This document shows positions 23,706-35,401 of a stretch of DNA of 64,000 nucleotides, piece after piece (within the stretch, counting starts at the first letter, position 1; every line of letters starts with the position of its first letter). Origin of the DNA: Gymnopilus junonius (lineage: Eukaryota > Basidiomycota > Agaricomycetes > Agaricales > Galerinaceae); contig JADNYJ010000016.1 of NCBI GenBank assembly GCA_015501075.1, positions 124,001 through 188,000 on the forward strand, read 5' to 3'. The notes under the pieces are model-generated. The model was not told the DNA's origin and did no database searches. It saw only the letters and a program-made list of their open reading frames with translations. Both the position numbers and the translations under genes were made by a program.

Positions 23706-26054
23706 TCACCGAACGGGATTCGTCATGTAACTCGGAGGAGGATTAGGTGATTGCGCTCTCTGTTGACTGGGCTGTTGCTGTGCCGGCACAGCAGGGGAGT
23801 AAACAACCCCTGCAGCATAGTAAGGATTATTACTTCCAGTCGGCGGTGGACCAGGAGGAGGAGCAAAAGGGCCCGCAGCGTGAGCATCATGAGGGTTCGT
23901 CAGAGGCAACCGATGGACATGCGACACATCATCATCATCCGGTGAACTTGTTAAAGCTGTCCCATACGACGCGTCAGTCGACTGCTGCAGATGACCATGC
24001 CTATGCGTAATCTCAGTAGTAGTAGCGGTATACCCGCCATAAGGATCTTCATACGACGACTGGTGGGCATTGTGTCCGTAGGTCGCTCGGGTGGTGTTAT
24101 CTGTATTCGCCCGCCATTGCTGGTCGTTGACGAAATTGGCTTGGGTAGGCGTCCGCATAACTTCAGGCTCGAAGCCCGCTTGATGAGGCTGCGAATGGGG
24201 GTTTTGGAGTGTATTTTGTGCAGCCAGATGTGTTGGTATCGGTCTCGCAGGACCGGGTACATTTAAAGGAAGGAACTGTGTCGTCGAAGGATCTTCACCA
24301 CGCCGCCCTGTATCCCATCCAACAGAATCTCCACTATCTTCTCTCGTCGGCCTGCCGCCGGTAATGAAGGGTTGCCCACCGGCTTCTTCCTCATCCCTTG
24401 GATATCTTGAACCGGATGCCTGGCCACCCAAGAAAGCAGGAGTATTATTTACAACGCGTGGCTGAGGAGTGTGAAGTGTCGGATCAGGAGCGTACCCCAC
24501 AGCGTTGCCATGCTGGTCCCACTGCTGATACCTCTGTTGCGTAAGAGGAATATCAGAATCGGAGCCGTTAGGGTTGAACACGTCATTGACGCTCGTTGTC
24601 GAAGACCCTGGATTTGTATTCACTCCATAGGGCGAGCTACCATTGTCAGCTCGCAAGAGCTTCTGTTGGCTAGAAGCAGATGTCGGTAATTAGAGTGGAG
24701 TAAAGAAAAGAAGGTTCGCGGAATGAATGATTTACCGTGCTTTCCGTCTCTCGTAAATAACTTGAGGTTTGACCTTGTTCATCTGCCGAAGGATGTACCA
24801 CATCGCGGCGATAGTAACAATGAAGGTGATGGCCAGTACAGTATCACTGATAATCTTGCTTTTAGTATCTTGGACGCCTGAATAAGAAAATCACCGCGTT
24901 GAGCTTTAAGATCTGAAAAAGAATGCGCCACACTGACCAGTACTAGTCTGAGCTAGGATAACACCCAGGTAGACGGTGATAAATTGTTTCGGCGATGACA
25001 AAATAGCAGCAATCGAGAAAACAAAAATGTTCATGCCACACGTCGAGAAAATGGCGGTAGTAACTGTGGTGATTGTCGTTCCGTTAGTGGTCTCCACAGC
25101 GGCAGATAACACAAGAGAATACTTGCAATGGCCAGGAATGGCACTCAGTCGAGCAATAAGTGCAATTTTAAACCCTCCATCCCTGACAACTCGCGCCAGG
25201 CAAGCATATGAAATCTTGGTCTTTTCCAATTTTTCTCCTCTTGACCTGCAGCAATACTTGAACGCGCTGTCAATGTCAAAAAAAATGACAGTGAGCACGG
25301 TGAGAAGAGACAACGAGAGGACAGGTCACGCACTAGAAATTGCCTACTTCTCCTAAGAAGGTGCCAGCAGCGACAATGCCGAATCCAGCCCATAACCCCC
25401 AGACCAGTCCACAGAGAATGGCGACGATTTCGTGTCCAAATAACTAGGATTGAGAGTGAGCAAAATTTGCGAGTGGAGAATAGGAGATGATGGAGCATTA
25501 CTGGGGGAAAGGATATCACAAACAGAATGCCAATTGGCACCAGCCATCCAAATTTCAGTCTACAAAGACTGCATTGCAGTGGCGTGGTATTGTAAGAAGG
25601 AAGAGACGTACCCGTGCAGCCACTTTGTAAACGGTGTCAACCAGTTTACGATTTGCGTGTGGTATATAGTAACCAGAGCAGTGATGACCAAGATAACGAC
25701 TAGAATCACGTAGTACCCTATACCACCAAGGTCAGCAAAAGCAAATACAGAAGCATAGAAAAACGCACATAACCATTCCCTCCTGAACCAAAATCTCCAA
25801 TTCGTGATCTGCTTCCAGTCAATGGCGCCCGTTTTTAGCTCTTTGGCTTCACTAGGCGTCGGACTCGGCGTGCGATTGATTAGTCGAGGGTCATCAGCGA
25901 CCTTTGTCTCAAAAGTTGTTGTGGAATTGAGGGTGGTATACATGGCGTCGTGCTGTGGCGGGTATCCAGCGGTCGTCATGATGGGTTGTGGTGCTTGTGG
26001 GTGGAACTGAGCATGAGCAGGGAAATTGGAATTATTATAGTTCTGCGTGGCCAT
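23706..26054 (-). CDS. TVP38: Tvp38/TMEM64-family Golgi membrane protein with a long disordered tail
   Basis: Member of the SNARE-associated (VTT/DedA-like) membrane family, acting in Golgi and lipid handling. Exons 26054..25769, 25717..25612, 25559..25502, 25443..25334, 25266..25127, 25063..24938, 24877..24736 and 24669..23706 give 643 residues. The core shows helix YYVILVVILVITALVTIY, the re-entrant motif GTFLGEVGNF, RLSAIPGHFTTAIFSTCG and SSPKQFITVYLGVILAQ, all family hallmarks. A helix near residues 275-300 precedes YERRKARQQKLL. The last exon is a single block of about 320 Pro/Gln/Ser/Asn/Gly-rich residues, much longer than yeast Tvp38's tail. Intron 5 is GC-AG. Confidence 0.9.
25064..25126 (-). 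other. GC-AG intron (Tvp38-family gene, intron 5)
   Basis: 63 bp; donor GCAAGT, acceptor CCACAG. Only this junction yields the conserved PGHFTTA; the nearby GTATTC is out of phase. Confidence 0.9.
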
Positions 26055-27693
26055 GGTATAGTGGGGGATTGCTGGCCAGCTGCAATAGAGATGGAGGTAA
26101 GAGATCAAGAGGACTCAGCCGTCCGTTGAGATGGAGGCATATAACAATCAGGCGGAGAGCCGAGCGAACTGTGGGAAGCTGTGTTCAATGAGATTTCTCC
26201 TATAAATAGTCCTTCCGACAATGCTTTCTCCTCCTGCCCACACTCGTGCCGCCGACACAGCCATCACCCACTATTCAACTGCACTAGATACAAGTTAACC
26301 ACTCAACCAACTTCCTGCTCTTCTGGTTCTGGTTCTCGACTGCATCATAGCTCGGCCCCTCTATTGTACTCTTCTCTCGGTGCCAAGAAAAAGAAAGAGT
26401 AGAGGCTGTGTCCCCAGCGTGACCACTTAGGTCTGAACGCCTCACAGGGGACTGCGGAATCGGACATTAGCATAGGCCATAAAGCATAGGACTTTTGTCT
26501 CTAGGGCGCTCTGGTGGCGAAAGCGATAATTGGGATGCACGATGGGCTAGCTCCCGATGCATTGTCATTACTTCGCGTCAGGCGTGCCGCATACTTACCG
26601 AATGTCTCATACTGCAGGTCACTGCGGACTACTCTAGGTCTGATTATCCACTCAATTCGTTTGCGGCTCTGTACGATGCGCAAAGTCCAGTCGCTATCGA
26701 CACCAACGGAAACTAGACCGCAAGGATATCTTCCAGATGCATCGGCATACCTTGTGATTCCTTATTTCTTATTTTTGATAATGGACAATAATCAACTTTA
26801 TGTCGATTCCTGGTTCTGTGAGAGGAAACATACTAGTTCAATTTCTTTGTCGTCGAAGTCGGCCGCGTACAGATCAAAAATGTTTCATGGGTCTGCACCC
26901 TTTGGGCTTTTTCTAATGATATTAAGCCGCTGTGGAACTGCCGGTATCTCACAGCGCAAGCGTTTCGGAAGGAACGACCTTTCTTTCAATGTCCCTCTGA
27001 AACAACTTGGATGCCGTAAGTGGCCTTAGGTAATCTTTATATCTAAAGATATAATAGGCAACCATGTTATTTCCAAGGCAACAAGCACTCTCTTTCATAA
27101 CGTTTATTGCGTATCCTCGACATTTTCCCCAACAAGTTCAATCGTTAATGCAACAAGTATCCGGATCCATGCTGCATTTATAATTTGCCTCTGGACACTT
27201 GTGAGCACTGTTTCGATGAGATATTTTGTATAAAATACAAAAGGACACAAAGATGGTCGGGTTTAAATGACGGGTCTTCCCCAAGAAACCGCAAAGGTAC
27301 CGCCAAGGGAAAGGCAGCGGTCTGTATTAATCAAAGGCAATCCGGTATGTAGGCCCCAGCCTCTACATTAATTATAATGCGCCCACCAGGTAATCATACA
27401 CCGGGCATGATTTTTCTTGACTGTATGTTCTTTAATGCCCCCAGTTTCCAGAACAAACGAATACGAGTTCAAAGTATGGATAGTAATTCTGAATACAAAA
27501 GAATACTCTATACAAAGGAGTCAATCAACTGAAAAAAGGAGTAGATCAAGCTGTGGAAAGTAGATCTAGATATGTAACAATGATGAGATTTCCAATGTAG
27601 CAATGTACTCTAGAACAGAGGTTAAGCAAAGACATGCGAAAACAAGTGATCAGATAGCATGTGCATGACAGAATAAATGAGTTCCAACGAAAT
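26055..27693. other. 1.6-kb stretch without a supported gene
   Basis: A 171-codon plus-strand frame (26514-27029) has no start context, introns or recognisable protein features. No terminal repeats or RNA motifs were seen. Confidence 0.45.
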
Positions 27694-29745
27694 TCAAGCA
27701 GTGACTTTCCTTCCTTCCACAGACCAAGGTCCAGTGACGGGGCATCCAAGCATCTTAGCCGCCTCGCGATTGACTTCGTCATGGCCAGCTAAACAAAATA
27801 AAATAACGGAAAATGAATTAGAAGGAATTCAAAAGAGACTCACAATTTTCATAGCGAGAGGGACCCTGTCAGTCCATGCTAGATCAGTAACTGTCTAATG
27901 AATTAGACTAGGGAAGAAAAGCTCGCCATTTCCTCAATACGATAGCCAGAACTTTTCAGACTATTTTAGAAGGTGTATCTGTGAGTACGACACACGTTCA
28001 GACCATACAATAAACACGTACTGTGGTCCAGGCATTTCAGTATAGTAATTGATCGTGACAAGGGATTTGTCCCTGAGATACCCAAGCATGCTAGTAGACT
28101 CAGGCCTGTACCAAGGACGAGCTGCCCATCTAATCAATTTAGATAAAGAAGAAGTGCGAAGTTCAATGAATCAACCATCAATGAACAAAATGAAGGAATC
28201 TGCTATGGCAAGAAGCTTACTTCGTCGGATATAAACGTGGGCAAGAAGCCTTCTTGTCGATCTTTGGAAGCCGGATGTCAACGGGGAAGAACCAAGAATC
28301 ATTGCTATGAGAAAGCATAAAATAGAGCTGAAAGAGGTTGACGGTGACGAGCAATCCTCCCGTAAAAGTCTCCAGGAGCCAAGGTTGTTTTGGGTACCTA
28401 ATGCCAGATGTCAATGAACAATAAGACTCCAAGCCTAGGACTTGGATTACTACGTACATCATCGCCTCCCTAACATTATCATCTAATAAACTGATCGCAA
28501 TCTTTCCAGCAAAAGCCTTCAAGCCCGAAAACCTTGGGTACAGCAGTGAGAAGCTCGTCGAGGGTACTTCCAGCCATATCATGATTTGAATCAGCCGGGA
28601 CCATGTACACTCTCTCATACTCCTGTATAAAGAGTAGAGTCTGTTTGTATAATCTTACCATCCATTGTAAATCCAGAACTTACCTAGGACCGTTCACGAA
28701 GGGCTTCAAAGTTCTCTGGAATACCTACGATGCCCATCCTCCTCCCAAATTCAGCCCAGAAAACATAGTAAGCATGTCTCTCTAGAGGGGAAAGTTTACG
28801 CCACCCGTAGCGATTTACCCATGTCTGGATTAGGTCTGATAAACCAAGGAGTTGATACCACTGCAAAACTGGAGCTTACATCTGGTTCGAGTGCGAAAAG
28901 GCAAAGAGTATAGAGAAAGTCTCCGTTTGACTGAGGGGTCAATTAATATATCTGTCATTGCGTTGCTGATGAAGATTTGGTGCACTTACAATTTTGTACT
29001 TGGAATGGAGATAATTTATTCTCGCTAGAGCAAGCGTGCCCCTAGGGTCTTCCGCAGGCTTCTGGTTCGGACCAGTATTTGACATATGGAAGGAAGGGTC
29101 CGTGAACCCCGATATCGGGCAGCCGGCGACCGTCGCTAGTGTAAGTATTGTGTATTGTCAATCCCTGATCCAGCGTAAAATATGCAGGCGACGTACCTAT
29201 GAGGAGTTCCGTCTAGAGTTAAATCCAAAAATCAGTAAGCAAATATAGAGGTTGGTAAGTGAGAGAGACGTACATCGGCATAACGTTTCGAAACAGTGTC
29301 CTTCGCCTTCAGCTCGTTGGTCTGGCACAGCAATTTAGAAATGCTCGGCTGCCATCAATTAAACACATCAACAATGTCAGGGTCGTTGAGAATCCAATGC
29401 CAGCAAGACACCTCAAGCCTCACTCACAATAGCATACGTCTTGAACAATGCAAACGCGACTGCATAGTTCAGAAGAAGAGGCATATCATACATCGTGGGG
29501 CTCAGTATAACCTTCTGTGCCTCCTCAGCAGTAAGGCTTCCTCGCCCATTATCCCACTTGGGACCGAACTCGCAATGTATAGCATTATATCATCGCCAAC
29601 GATGAGCGCGTACGAGGGTCATCCATCCGATAACACCTCCTGCAACATAGGCCAAGGCTGGGACACTTCCCAGGTGCTTGATGATGTCATTTTGCCTGGG
29701 CAGACGCTGAATGAGATAGTGCAAAATATCGAGAAGGATGTCCAT
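27694..29745 (-). pseudogene. MpaB-like/DUF2236 oxygenase, copy 1 (two nonsense codons and a frameshift)
   Basis: Homologous along its whole length to the ER-bound oxygenase MpaB family (DUF2236, latex-clearing-protein-like heme fold). Landmarks: an N-terminal membrane helix, FALFKTYAI, DPRGTLALARINYLHSKY, RYGWRKLSPLERHAYYVFW, YMVPADSNHD, LLDDNVREAMMYPKQPW, PWYRPES and the end CPVTGPWS. Intron positions remain visible. Lesions: in-frame TGA at 29592-29590 within exon 1 (29745..29428, a multiple of three); TAG at 28686-28684 where the sister copy keeps CAG; and an extra base near 28521 splitting the frame before KAFAGK. Catalytic heme ligands were not assigned. Confidence 0.82.
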
Positions 29746-30138
29746 GTGGTCCGGAAACGACCAGTGTTAGGGTGAATGAGGCAAAGATGCAGGGCATCAT
29801 TTTCATACTATATAATAGAGTCGACATAACCGCGGCCGTGCTATCACCTGACGTTCACGGAGCAAACGCGCACGCGAATAGCGCCTCCAGCTCAAGCCTC
29901 AGCTAAGCATCACTATTAGCAAGCTATATTTAGCACTGCTTTGAATTATGAAATCAACCGCCTTTAGGTGGCATCAGGAGTTTCACAATTTGCTTTTTTT
30001 AGCTTTGAGCAAGCGCAAAAAGCGTCCAAAAAGCGCCAAAGTAAAAAAGTAAAACATACTCGGCTAGTCGTTCCATCAGAGTCCATCAGAAATATGTCAT
30101 GACTCTCGAGAAAATTCTATTGATTTGGACCTCATCTA
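29746..30138. other. Intergenic, nothing supported
   Basis: 5' flank of MpaB copy 1; a Pol II promoter would be expected here but no motif stands out. Confidence 0.45.
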
Positions 30139-30704
30139 CTGTACGTAATCAGGTACCCGGTCACCAAAGCTCATTTCGAATGTCGTGCAGTGAGTTCTGC
30201 ACTCCACGACGAAAAATTAGTACCTGTAGGTGTTATAGGATCGTAAAAATGTGAATCTGAAGTAATAAATTCAATAACTGGTATCGGACAGCTTTTGGGC
30301 AAGAAAACTTTGCCTAGGTCATTTTAATGGGTTTACTGGGAAGTCGGTCACTGCTTACATTCCTCAGTAATCCCAAGCATTCCTCGGACATGGTTCTCAA
30401 AAATTAATATACTTGTACTATACATAAAGGAGCAATTTACATTGGAAGAAATTTCCTCTTTGTTGCTGTGATATGGTAGATCACATTCCAAGGTTCTCAG
30501 AAATAAGCATTTTGACTGTTTTGTCCATTCATGAAGCCATGAAGGAGAAAATTGAAACTATATTGATACTGTCTTTATGCTATCTTATACTGCATGCTTC
30601 TGGCTTTCTAACAAGCCCAACATCTCACTGACATGCCTCCTCATCGTCGAGGAAATTCGTAATGACCGAGTACCTGCAGTGACCGAGTACCTGATTACGT
30701 ACAG
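30139..30704. mobile_element. MITE with TA target duplication (mariner-like), 566 bp
   Basis: CTGTACGTAATCAGGTAC at 30139-30156 recurs inverted ending at 30704; the match continues with one mismatch to about 26 bp. TA flanks both ends (30137-30138, 30705-30706), the signature of Tc1/mariner/pogo elements. Near the right end the subterminal GACCGAGTACCTG is tandemly doubled. No coding sequence inside. Confidence 0.78.
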
Positions 30705-30774
30705 TACGCTTTTTTAGCTTGTCGCAAGCAGGAAAACTGCCAAAAGCACACAAGTAAATTGCGAACTTCCTGTC

Positions 30775-31505
30775 GTACCTTCTCGGATATAAACGCGGAC
30801 AAGAAGGGTTCTTGTCGACCTTTTGAAGGCGAATGTCGATGGGGTAAAACCAAGAATTGTCGCCTCGAGGAGGCATGAAATAGCGCTGGCAGAGGTTAAT
30901 ACCAATCAGAAAACTGCTGACGCAGGTCTTCAGAGGCCAAGATTGTTTTGGGTACCTAGAAAAAGAATGAATTAGCAGGCGTAAATTTGCAATAAGGTTT
31001 CTGCAGGACTACGACTCGGATTACTACGTACATCATAGCCTCCCTAACATTATCATCTGATAGACTGATTACGACCTTTTCAGCGAAGGCTTTCAGGCCG
31101 AAAGCATTCGGAACAGCAGTAAGAAGCTCGTCTATGGTATTCCCGACCATATCATGATTTGAATCAGCAGGGACCATGTACATTCTTCCTGCGTAACAAG
31201 GAAGGTTGGTATAGTAGTATCACTGTTCATTATCACAGAGTCCTAACTTACCTGGGACCATTCTTCTATAGCTTCAAAGCTCTCCGGGATATCTTTGATA
31301 TTCATTCTCCTGCCGGATTCAGCCCAGAAAACGTAGTAAAGCGTGCATCTCTAAAGCGGACAGCTTACGCCATCCATAGCGGTCTGCCCATGTCTGTGTA
31401 ACGTCTTTTAAGCCGAAGCTCCGGATGAAACGAATTCAAAACCGGAACGTACGTTTGATTCGAACAGAAAAAGTGAAAGGGTATAGAGGAAGTCCCCATT
31501 TGGCC
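30775..31505 (-). pseudogene. MpaB-like/DUF2236 oxygenase, copy 2 (5'-truncated, frameshifted)
   Basis: Covers only the region from the exon before RYGWRK to YPRR-level sequence of copy 1, with corresponding intron sites. The N-terminal third is absent. An extra base near 31335-31343 shifts the frame inside the ERHAYYVFW block, and the residues before YMVPADSNHD have been partly deleted. It retains CAG at the position that is TAG in copy 1, so the two copies decayed independently. The MITE lies directly beyond its 3' end. Confidence 0.75.
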
Positions 31506-31849
31506 GTGATACTTAGAATATTATGACCATATAATATATAGGATAGGTATTTGTCAAGATGCGCCGTGGAAAGCGTATTCTGAATTCATCATCTGACGTC
31601 GATGGAGAAAATCAGACCAGATAGGCGCCTTTCACTTTGAAACTATATTTAGCACAGCTACTTTTAACAAATAAGGTAGCTTGATTCCAAGGGCATTTGT
31701 CCTGCGTTAATTGCTTTGTCATTCAGCAAACTCCTGACTAAACCAGCTTATATATGAAAGTTACTAAATGTCGGGGAAAAACAGGTCTGAATTGGATAAA
31801 CTAGTATTGCCCGACTTTCTTACTACCAGTGTGGCCACCGCTGATACTA
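31506..31849. other. Intergenic, nothing supported
   Basis: Unassigned sequence between the truncated MpaB copy and the second MITE. Confidence 0.45.
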
Positions 31850-32210
31850 CTGTACTAATCCAACCGACTCTTCAGCTGGGTGATGCGTGACCACCTCTGG
31901 CCATCTCTTCGGCTCTTCGAAGGGTCCCGGGACGTGTGACGAAGAGGTAAATGTCTTCGCCAAAGGTGCCGAAATTTTTAAAATAATAGGCATATTGCGG
32001 GAATTTCGAGGGAGTTGGGAAAAGGTATATCAAATCTCATCAAAAAACACGAAATCGGCGTGCCTGGGGAATTTTTTGAATTTTAGGTTCCTTTTTATGC
32101 CATTTTTGGCAGTAGGTCACGGTCTTCGGGAGGCCAGGTGACGCGTGACAACCGGCTTAATCTCTTCTCTTCGGTGGCCTTTGTGACAAGAGTCGGTCGG
32201 ATTAGTACAG
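31850..32210. mobile_element. MITE with TA target duplication, 361 bp
   Basis: Terminal inverted repeats CTGTACTAATCCAACCGACT (left, 31850) and the complement of CTGTACTAATCCGACCGACT (right end 32210) match over 23 bp with one mismatch. TA flanks at 31848-31849 and 32211-32212. Subterminal direct repeats resembling GGTGACGCGTGACA occur near both ends. The tip CTGTAC-TAATC resembles the 30139-30704 element, suggesting one transposase family. Confidence 0.8.
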
Positions 32211-32481
32211 TACGTTGATTTGATAGAGTTTTGCTGACCTCAACTTGTTCCTCCGAGGAGTCTACGTAACTAATATCCCATGGTAAAGGCTAAAAAAAGG
32301 GCTTGTCTTTTCAATTTGGGACATCAGTTCTCTTGACCTGACCCCATTAAGCACTACGGCCACTGACAATGCTATCTTGATTGAATAAAATTCTACCGAC
32401 TCCAACTTGTTCCGTGGCGAGGACAAGTGGCCAATATGAATGATTTGGAATGCATTGTCATTTGTTACAAAAGTTCGGTGA

Positions 32482-33832
32482 TCACTGGTAGTAATTTTGC
32501 ACAGCCTTGCTTTGGTGCTGAAGTGATATTCCAGCAAATTCCGCGATAGCGTTACCGTTGTCTCTGGCAGTCAATGAATAAAATAGCGGACTCGATTTCC
32601 CTTTATAGTGAAGGCGCTTTATGGAAGTCCTAAGGAGATCTCCTGGCACAGGCGGCTGCAGAAAGTCGTACGCGGGATCGAGGCACCGGAGCGGTGTCAC
32701 TACTTCAAGAATTCTAAGCACCAGACCCGGCTCCTCGAATTCGAGTCTATATGGCTCTAAGCGAACAAGCATACGACCTGCCCATTCATTTCAGGAACAA
32801 GCATCAATCAGAAAAATCGGCAGGCCTACCAGTATAAGGTGTTGCGCCTTCTTCGTAAGGCTTGAACAAGATATTTAAAACTCCCCAGGAAAAAGAAAAC
32901 ATCCTGGACCTGTCTATAAAGGTCCGCACGATAGTAGGGTGTTCCAAATCGAGAATGAAAGGTTGCTCGAGTTCATAGTGGAAATTGTTATTCCCAGGTG
33001 AAAGGGGAAGATTTTGCAAGTCGGAGATAATTTGGTGTTCCACCAGGGACTCCCTCAATAACATTTGACGGAACCCTTTCCATGAATTGTACTTTGCAAT
33101 ACTGTACAGGCCTGTCTGCCAAGGTTCGCCATCTTGCGATTTGAGGTCTTCTGCTTCAGCGAAGCGCTCCACGTCAGAGCACAATCGCATTCTGATTGCC
33201 CCAGCAAGCAATGGCCTATCTGAAGGCTGATGAAAATATAGAACGCCCACTGTCCCGGGAGGGAATGGAAGCATGGCAGTAGCGCCATGTTCAAATCCAT
33301 ATTTAAGTATGACTCTCGAGCCTTCCGATGGCATGCGAAAAACGGAAGATTTCTTCCCCGATATATCGAAGGGTTTCTGACGCATGCGGCTCATCTTTGT
33401 AGGGTCGAGGGTCTGAACTGTCAGGGATGAACGTGGTGCACCATGTTTACGCAGTGACGCCTGTTCAAGCATTTCGTGTCAGTAGGAATCAAGTTGAATT
33501 GGCGCACTTGAAGTAAGTACCGAGAAAAAGCGATTGCCATAGGTTATGGCTCCCGTCTTGTGCACTCGTTTGGGAAGGTCGCCAGAAAGGTTTGCGAGTT
33601 TGTTCAAAGGGGCAGAGATATGCAGCGACATGGCATAGAGATTTGGTACAGAAAATAAGTGAGCTATATCAGACCTGATACCTTTAACCTGCCGTCGTAA
33701 GGGAAATGCTAGATGGGACGAAGCGTACTCTTGAAATAATAGATGATGATTTATGTAACGGGTGTCCACTGTCCATATTCCGTTTAGTTCATAAAAAAGC
33801 TCAAAAAAGGGCATGTAAAGCTTCACCTGCAT
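32482..33832 (-). pseudogene. Unnamed basidiomycete family, copy A (one in-frame stop)
   Basis: One reading frame from 33832 to the intron donor at 32829, then exon 32777..32482. It is interrupted only by TGA at 33481-33479; the frame continues directly beyond it. Landmarks are AMLPFPPGTVGVLYFHQP, LAGAIRMRL, GEPWQTGLYSIAKY and LRCLDPAYDFLQPPVPGDL. I recall this family as a large unnamed agaricomycete expansion; no biochemical role is known to me. The beginning may be incomplete. Confidence 0.68.
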
Positions 33833-34439
33833 GACTTCCCTTGCTTCAGGGAGATCGTGGTCAATGGTCGTCGAATGATCATCATTACTACTAGCGTTGG
33901 AGAAGACAATCGGCAGTCACGCGAGTGTTTAGGGCAGACAAAAGCGCGACGCTGCATATTGATCTGCGATAGAAATCTAGTTGCTTGTTAGAGTATGCAA
34001 TACGCTAAAAGCTTTACTAAGGAAAGGCCGATCACCAATTCCATATCGCAGCATCTACTTGATATTCAATAACAAATAAGGCAGCTATCCTACAGATTAT
34101 CCGCCCTCTAAGTAAACACATATAGACAAAGAACTTTATCTAATAGATTGTGTAACTAAATTTCACTAGCAGGTTGAGTTAGATGGTCAAGGATTGATAC
34201 CGATCTTCTATAGGTGCAGGCGTCGAACACAAGGAAAAGGCAAGGTGGCATGTCATACGTATACGCAGCACGGCCTGCAGAATATGTTGAGATGCTCTAC
34301 TCCAGGACGCAACCAGTACTCACGAAGACAACAAATCGACTTCACAGAAGGCTTAAGAGCGCTTGCATCAGTGGATGCTGGGAGAGCCACACGAGATCAA
34401 CCTGTTGTCGATGGGAGTGTTATATTCCTGAAAATTTTA
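33833..34439. other. Intergenic, nothing supported
   Basis: Between the two copies of the unnamed family; short open frames only. Confidence 0.45.
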
Positions 34440-35240
34440 GAACAGACCTTCCCTCCTTTGTTGTCCTCGATGAATAAGATTTGGGCCCATTTTCCCTTTT
34501 TGATGGAAGCGCTTTGTTGAAGTCATAAGAAGACCCCCCAGCACAGGTGGCTGCAAGAAGTCATACGCAGGATCAAGACACCGAATAGGTGACAGCACGT
34601 CCAGAATTCTGAGCACCAGACTCGGCTTCGCGGATTCGAGACCAGATATCGAAGCGAACGAGGATACAGCCTGCACATATGCTTCAAAACCAAGTATCAA
34701 CAAGAAATATTATTTTTGAAAGGCATACCGATATAAGGCGTATTGCCTCCTTCGTAATTCCAGAAAAGTTGCCTTCAGCTTCCTCAGGTAAAACGTAATA
34801 TCCTGGACCGATCTACAAAGGTCCGTGAAAGCGGGATATTCCAAGTCGATAATGAAAGGTTGGTCAAGTTTATAGTGAAGGTTAGGCCCTCCACGAGGCA
34901 TAGAAAGTTTCCGCAAGTCGAGAATGAGCTTTTCGTCTACCAACGATTCTTTTATCAATAATTGACAAAGCCCTTTCCGTGCCTTCATCTTGGCAATTCT
35001 GTATAGAGGCAGATGCCAGCATAAACGTTTTGGCCCATGTGCTCCATACTTTTGGGGTTGACTCCGGTTGAGGCTCTCAAGTGTCCGTCTAATCCAGGTT
35101 TTTGTTGGCGGCGTCTGTGAGATGGCTTCGAGTCAAGAGGGACCATGACAGATTGGGAGTAAGATACCGAGAAAAGGCGGCGTACTGGCCTAGGATGAAG
35201 GCTCGCACAAAAGTTGGAATGTAGAAACGCCATAAAACGA
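34440..35240 (-). pseudogene. Unnamed basidiomycete family, copy B (heavily decayed)
   Basis: Fragments align with copy A: VLRILDVLSPIRCLDPAYDF, LIKESLVDEKLILDLRKL, and LDQPFIIDLEYPAF, spread over several frames with stops between. More degraded than copy A, so the duplication is older or selection was lost earlier. Located immediately upstream of, and divergent from, the AT-hook gene. Confidence 0.68.
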
Positions 35241-35401
35241 ATGTTATGTTGTCACGGTCACAGAACAACCAGGCAGAGCCCGGAGCATTCTTCGACCTTT
35301 ACTTTACTTTCCTCCCGCAGATATCTGGATGCTGCATCGCTGAACCTGGACTATTATATCAGGACTCTACCCATTTTTGGCTATATCTGTGAACCGACGC
35401 C

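Noticed and set aside
26514..27029. 171-codon plus-strand open frame in a gene-free region
   Set aside because: No recognisable motif, no introns or start context, random-looking composition; open frames of this size occur by chance.
29428..29745. Splicing around the TGA in MpaB copy 1
   Set aside because: The only GT-AG pair spanning it would delete the conserved membrane segment; exon 1 is a multiple of three without it.
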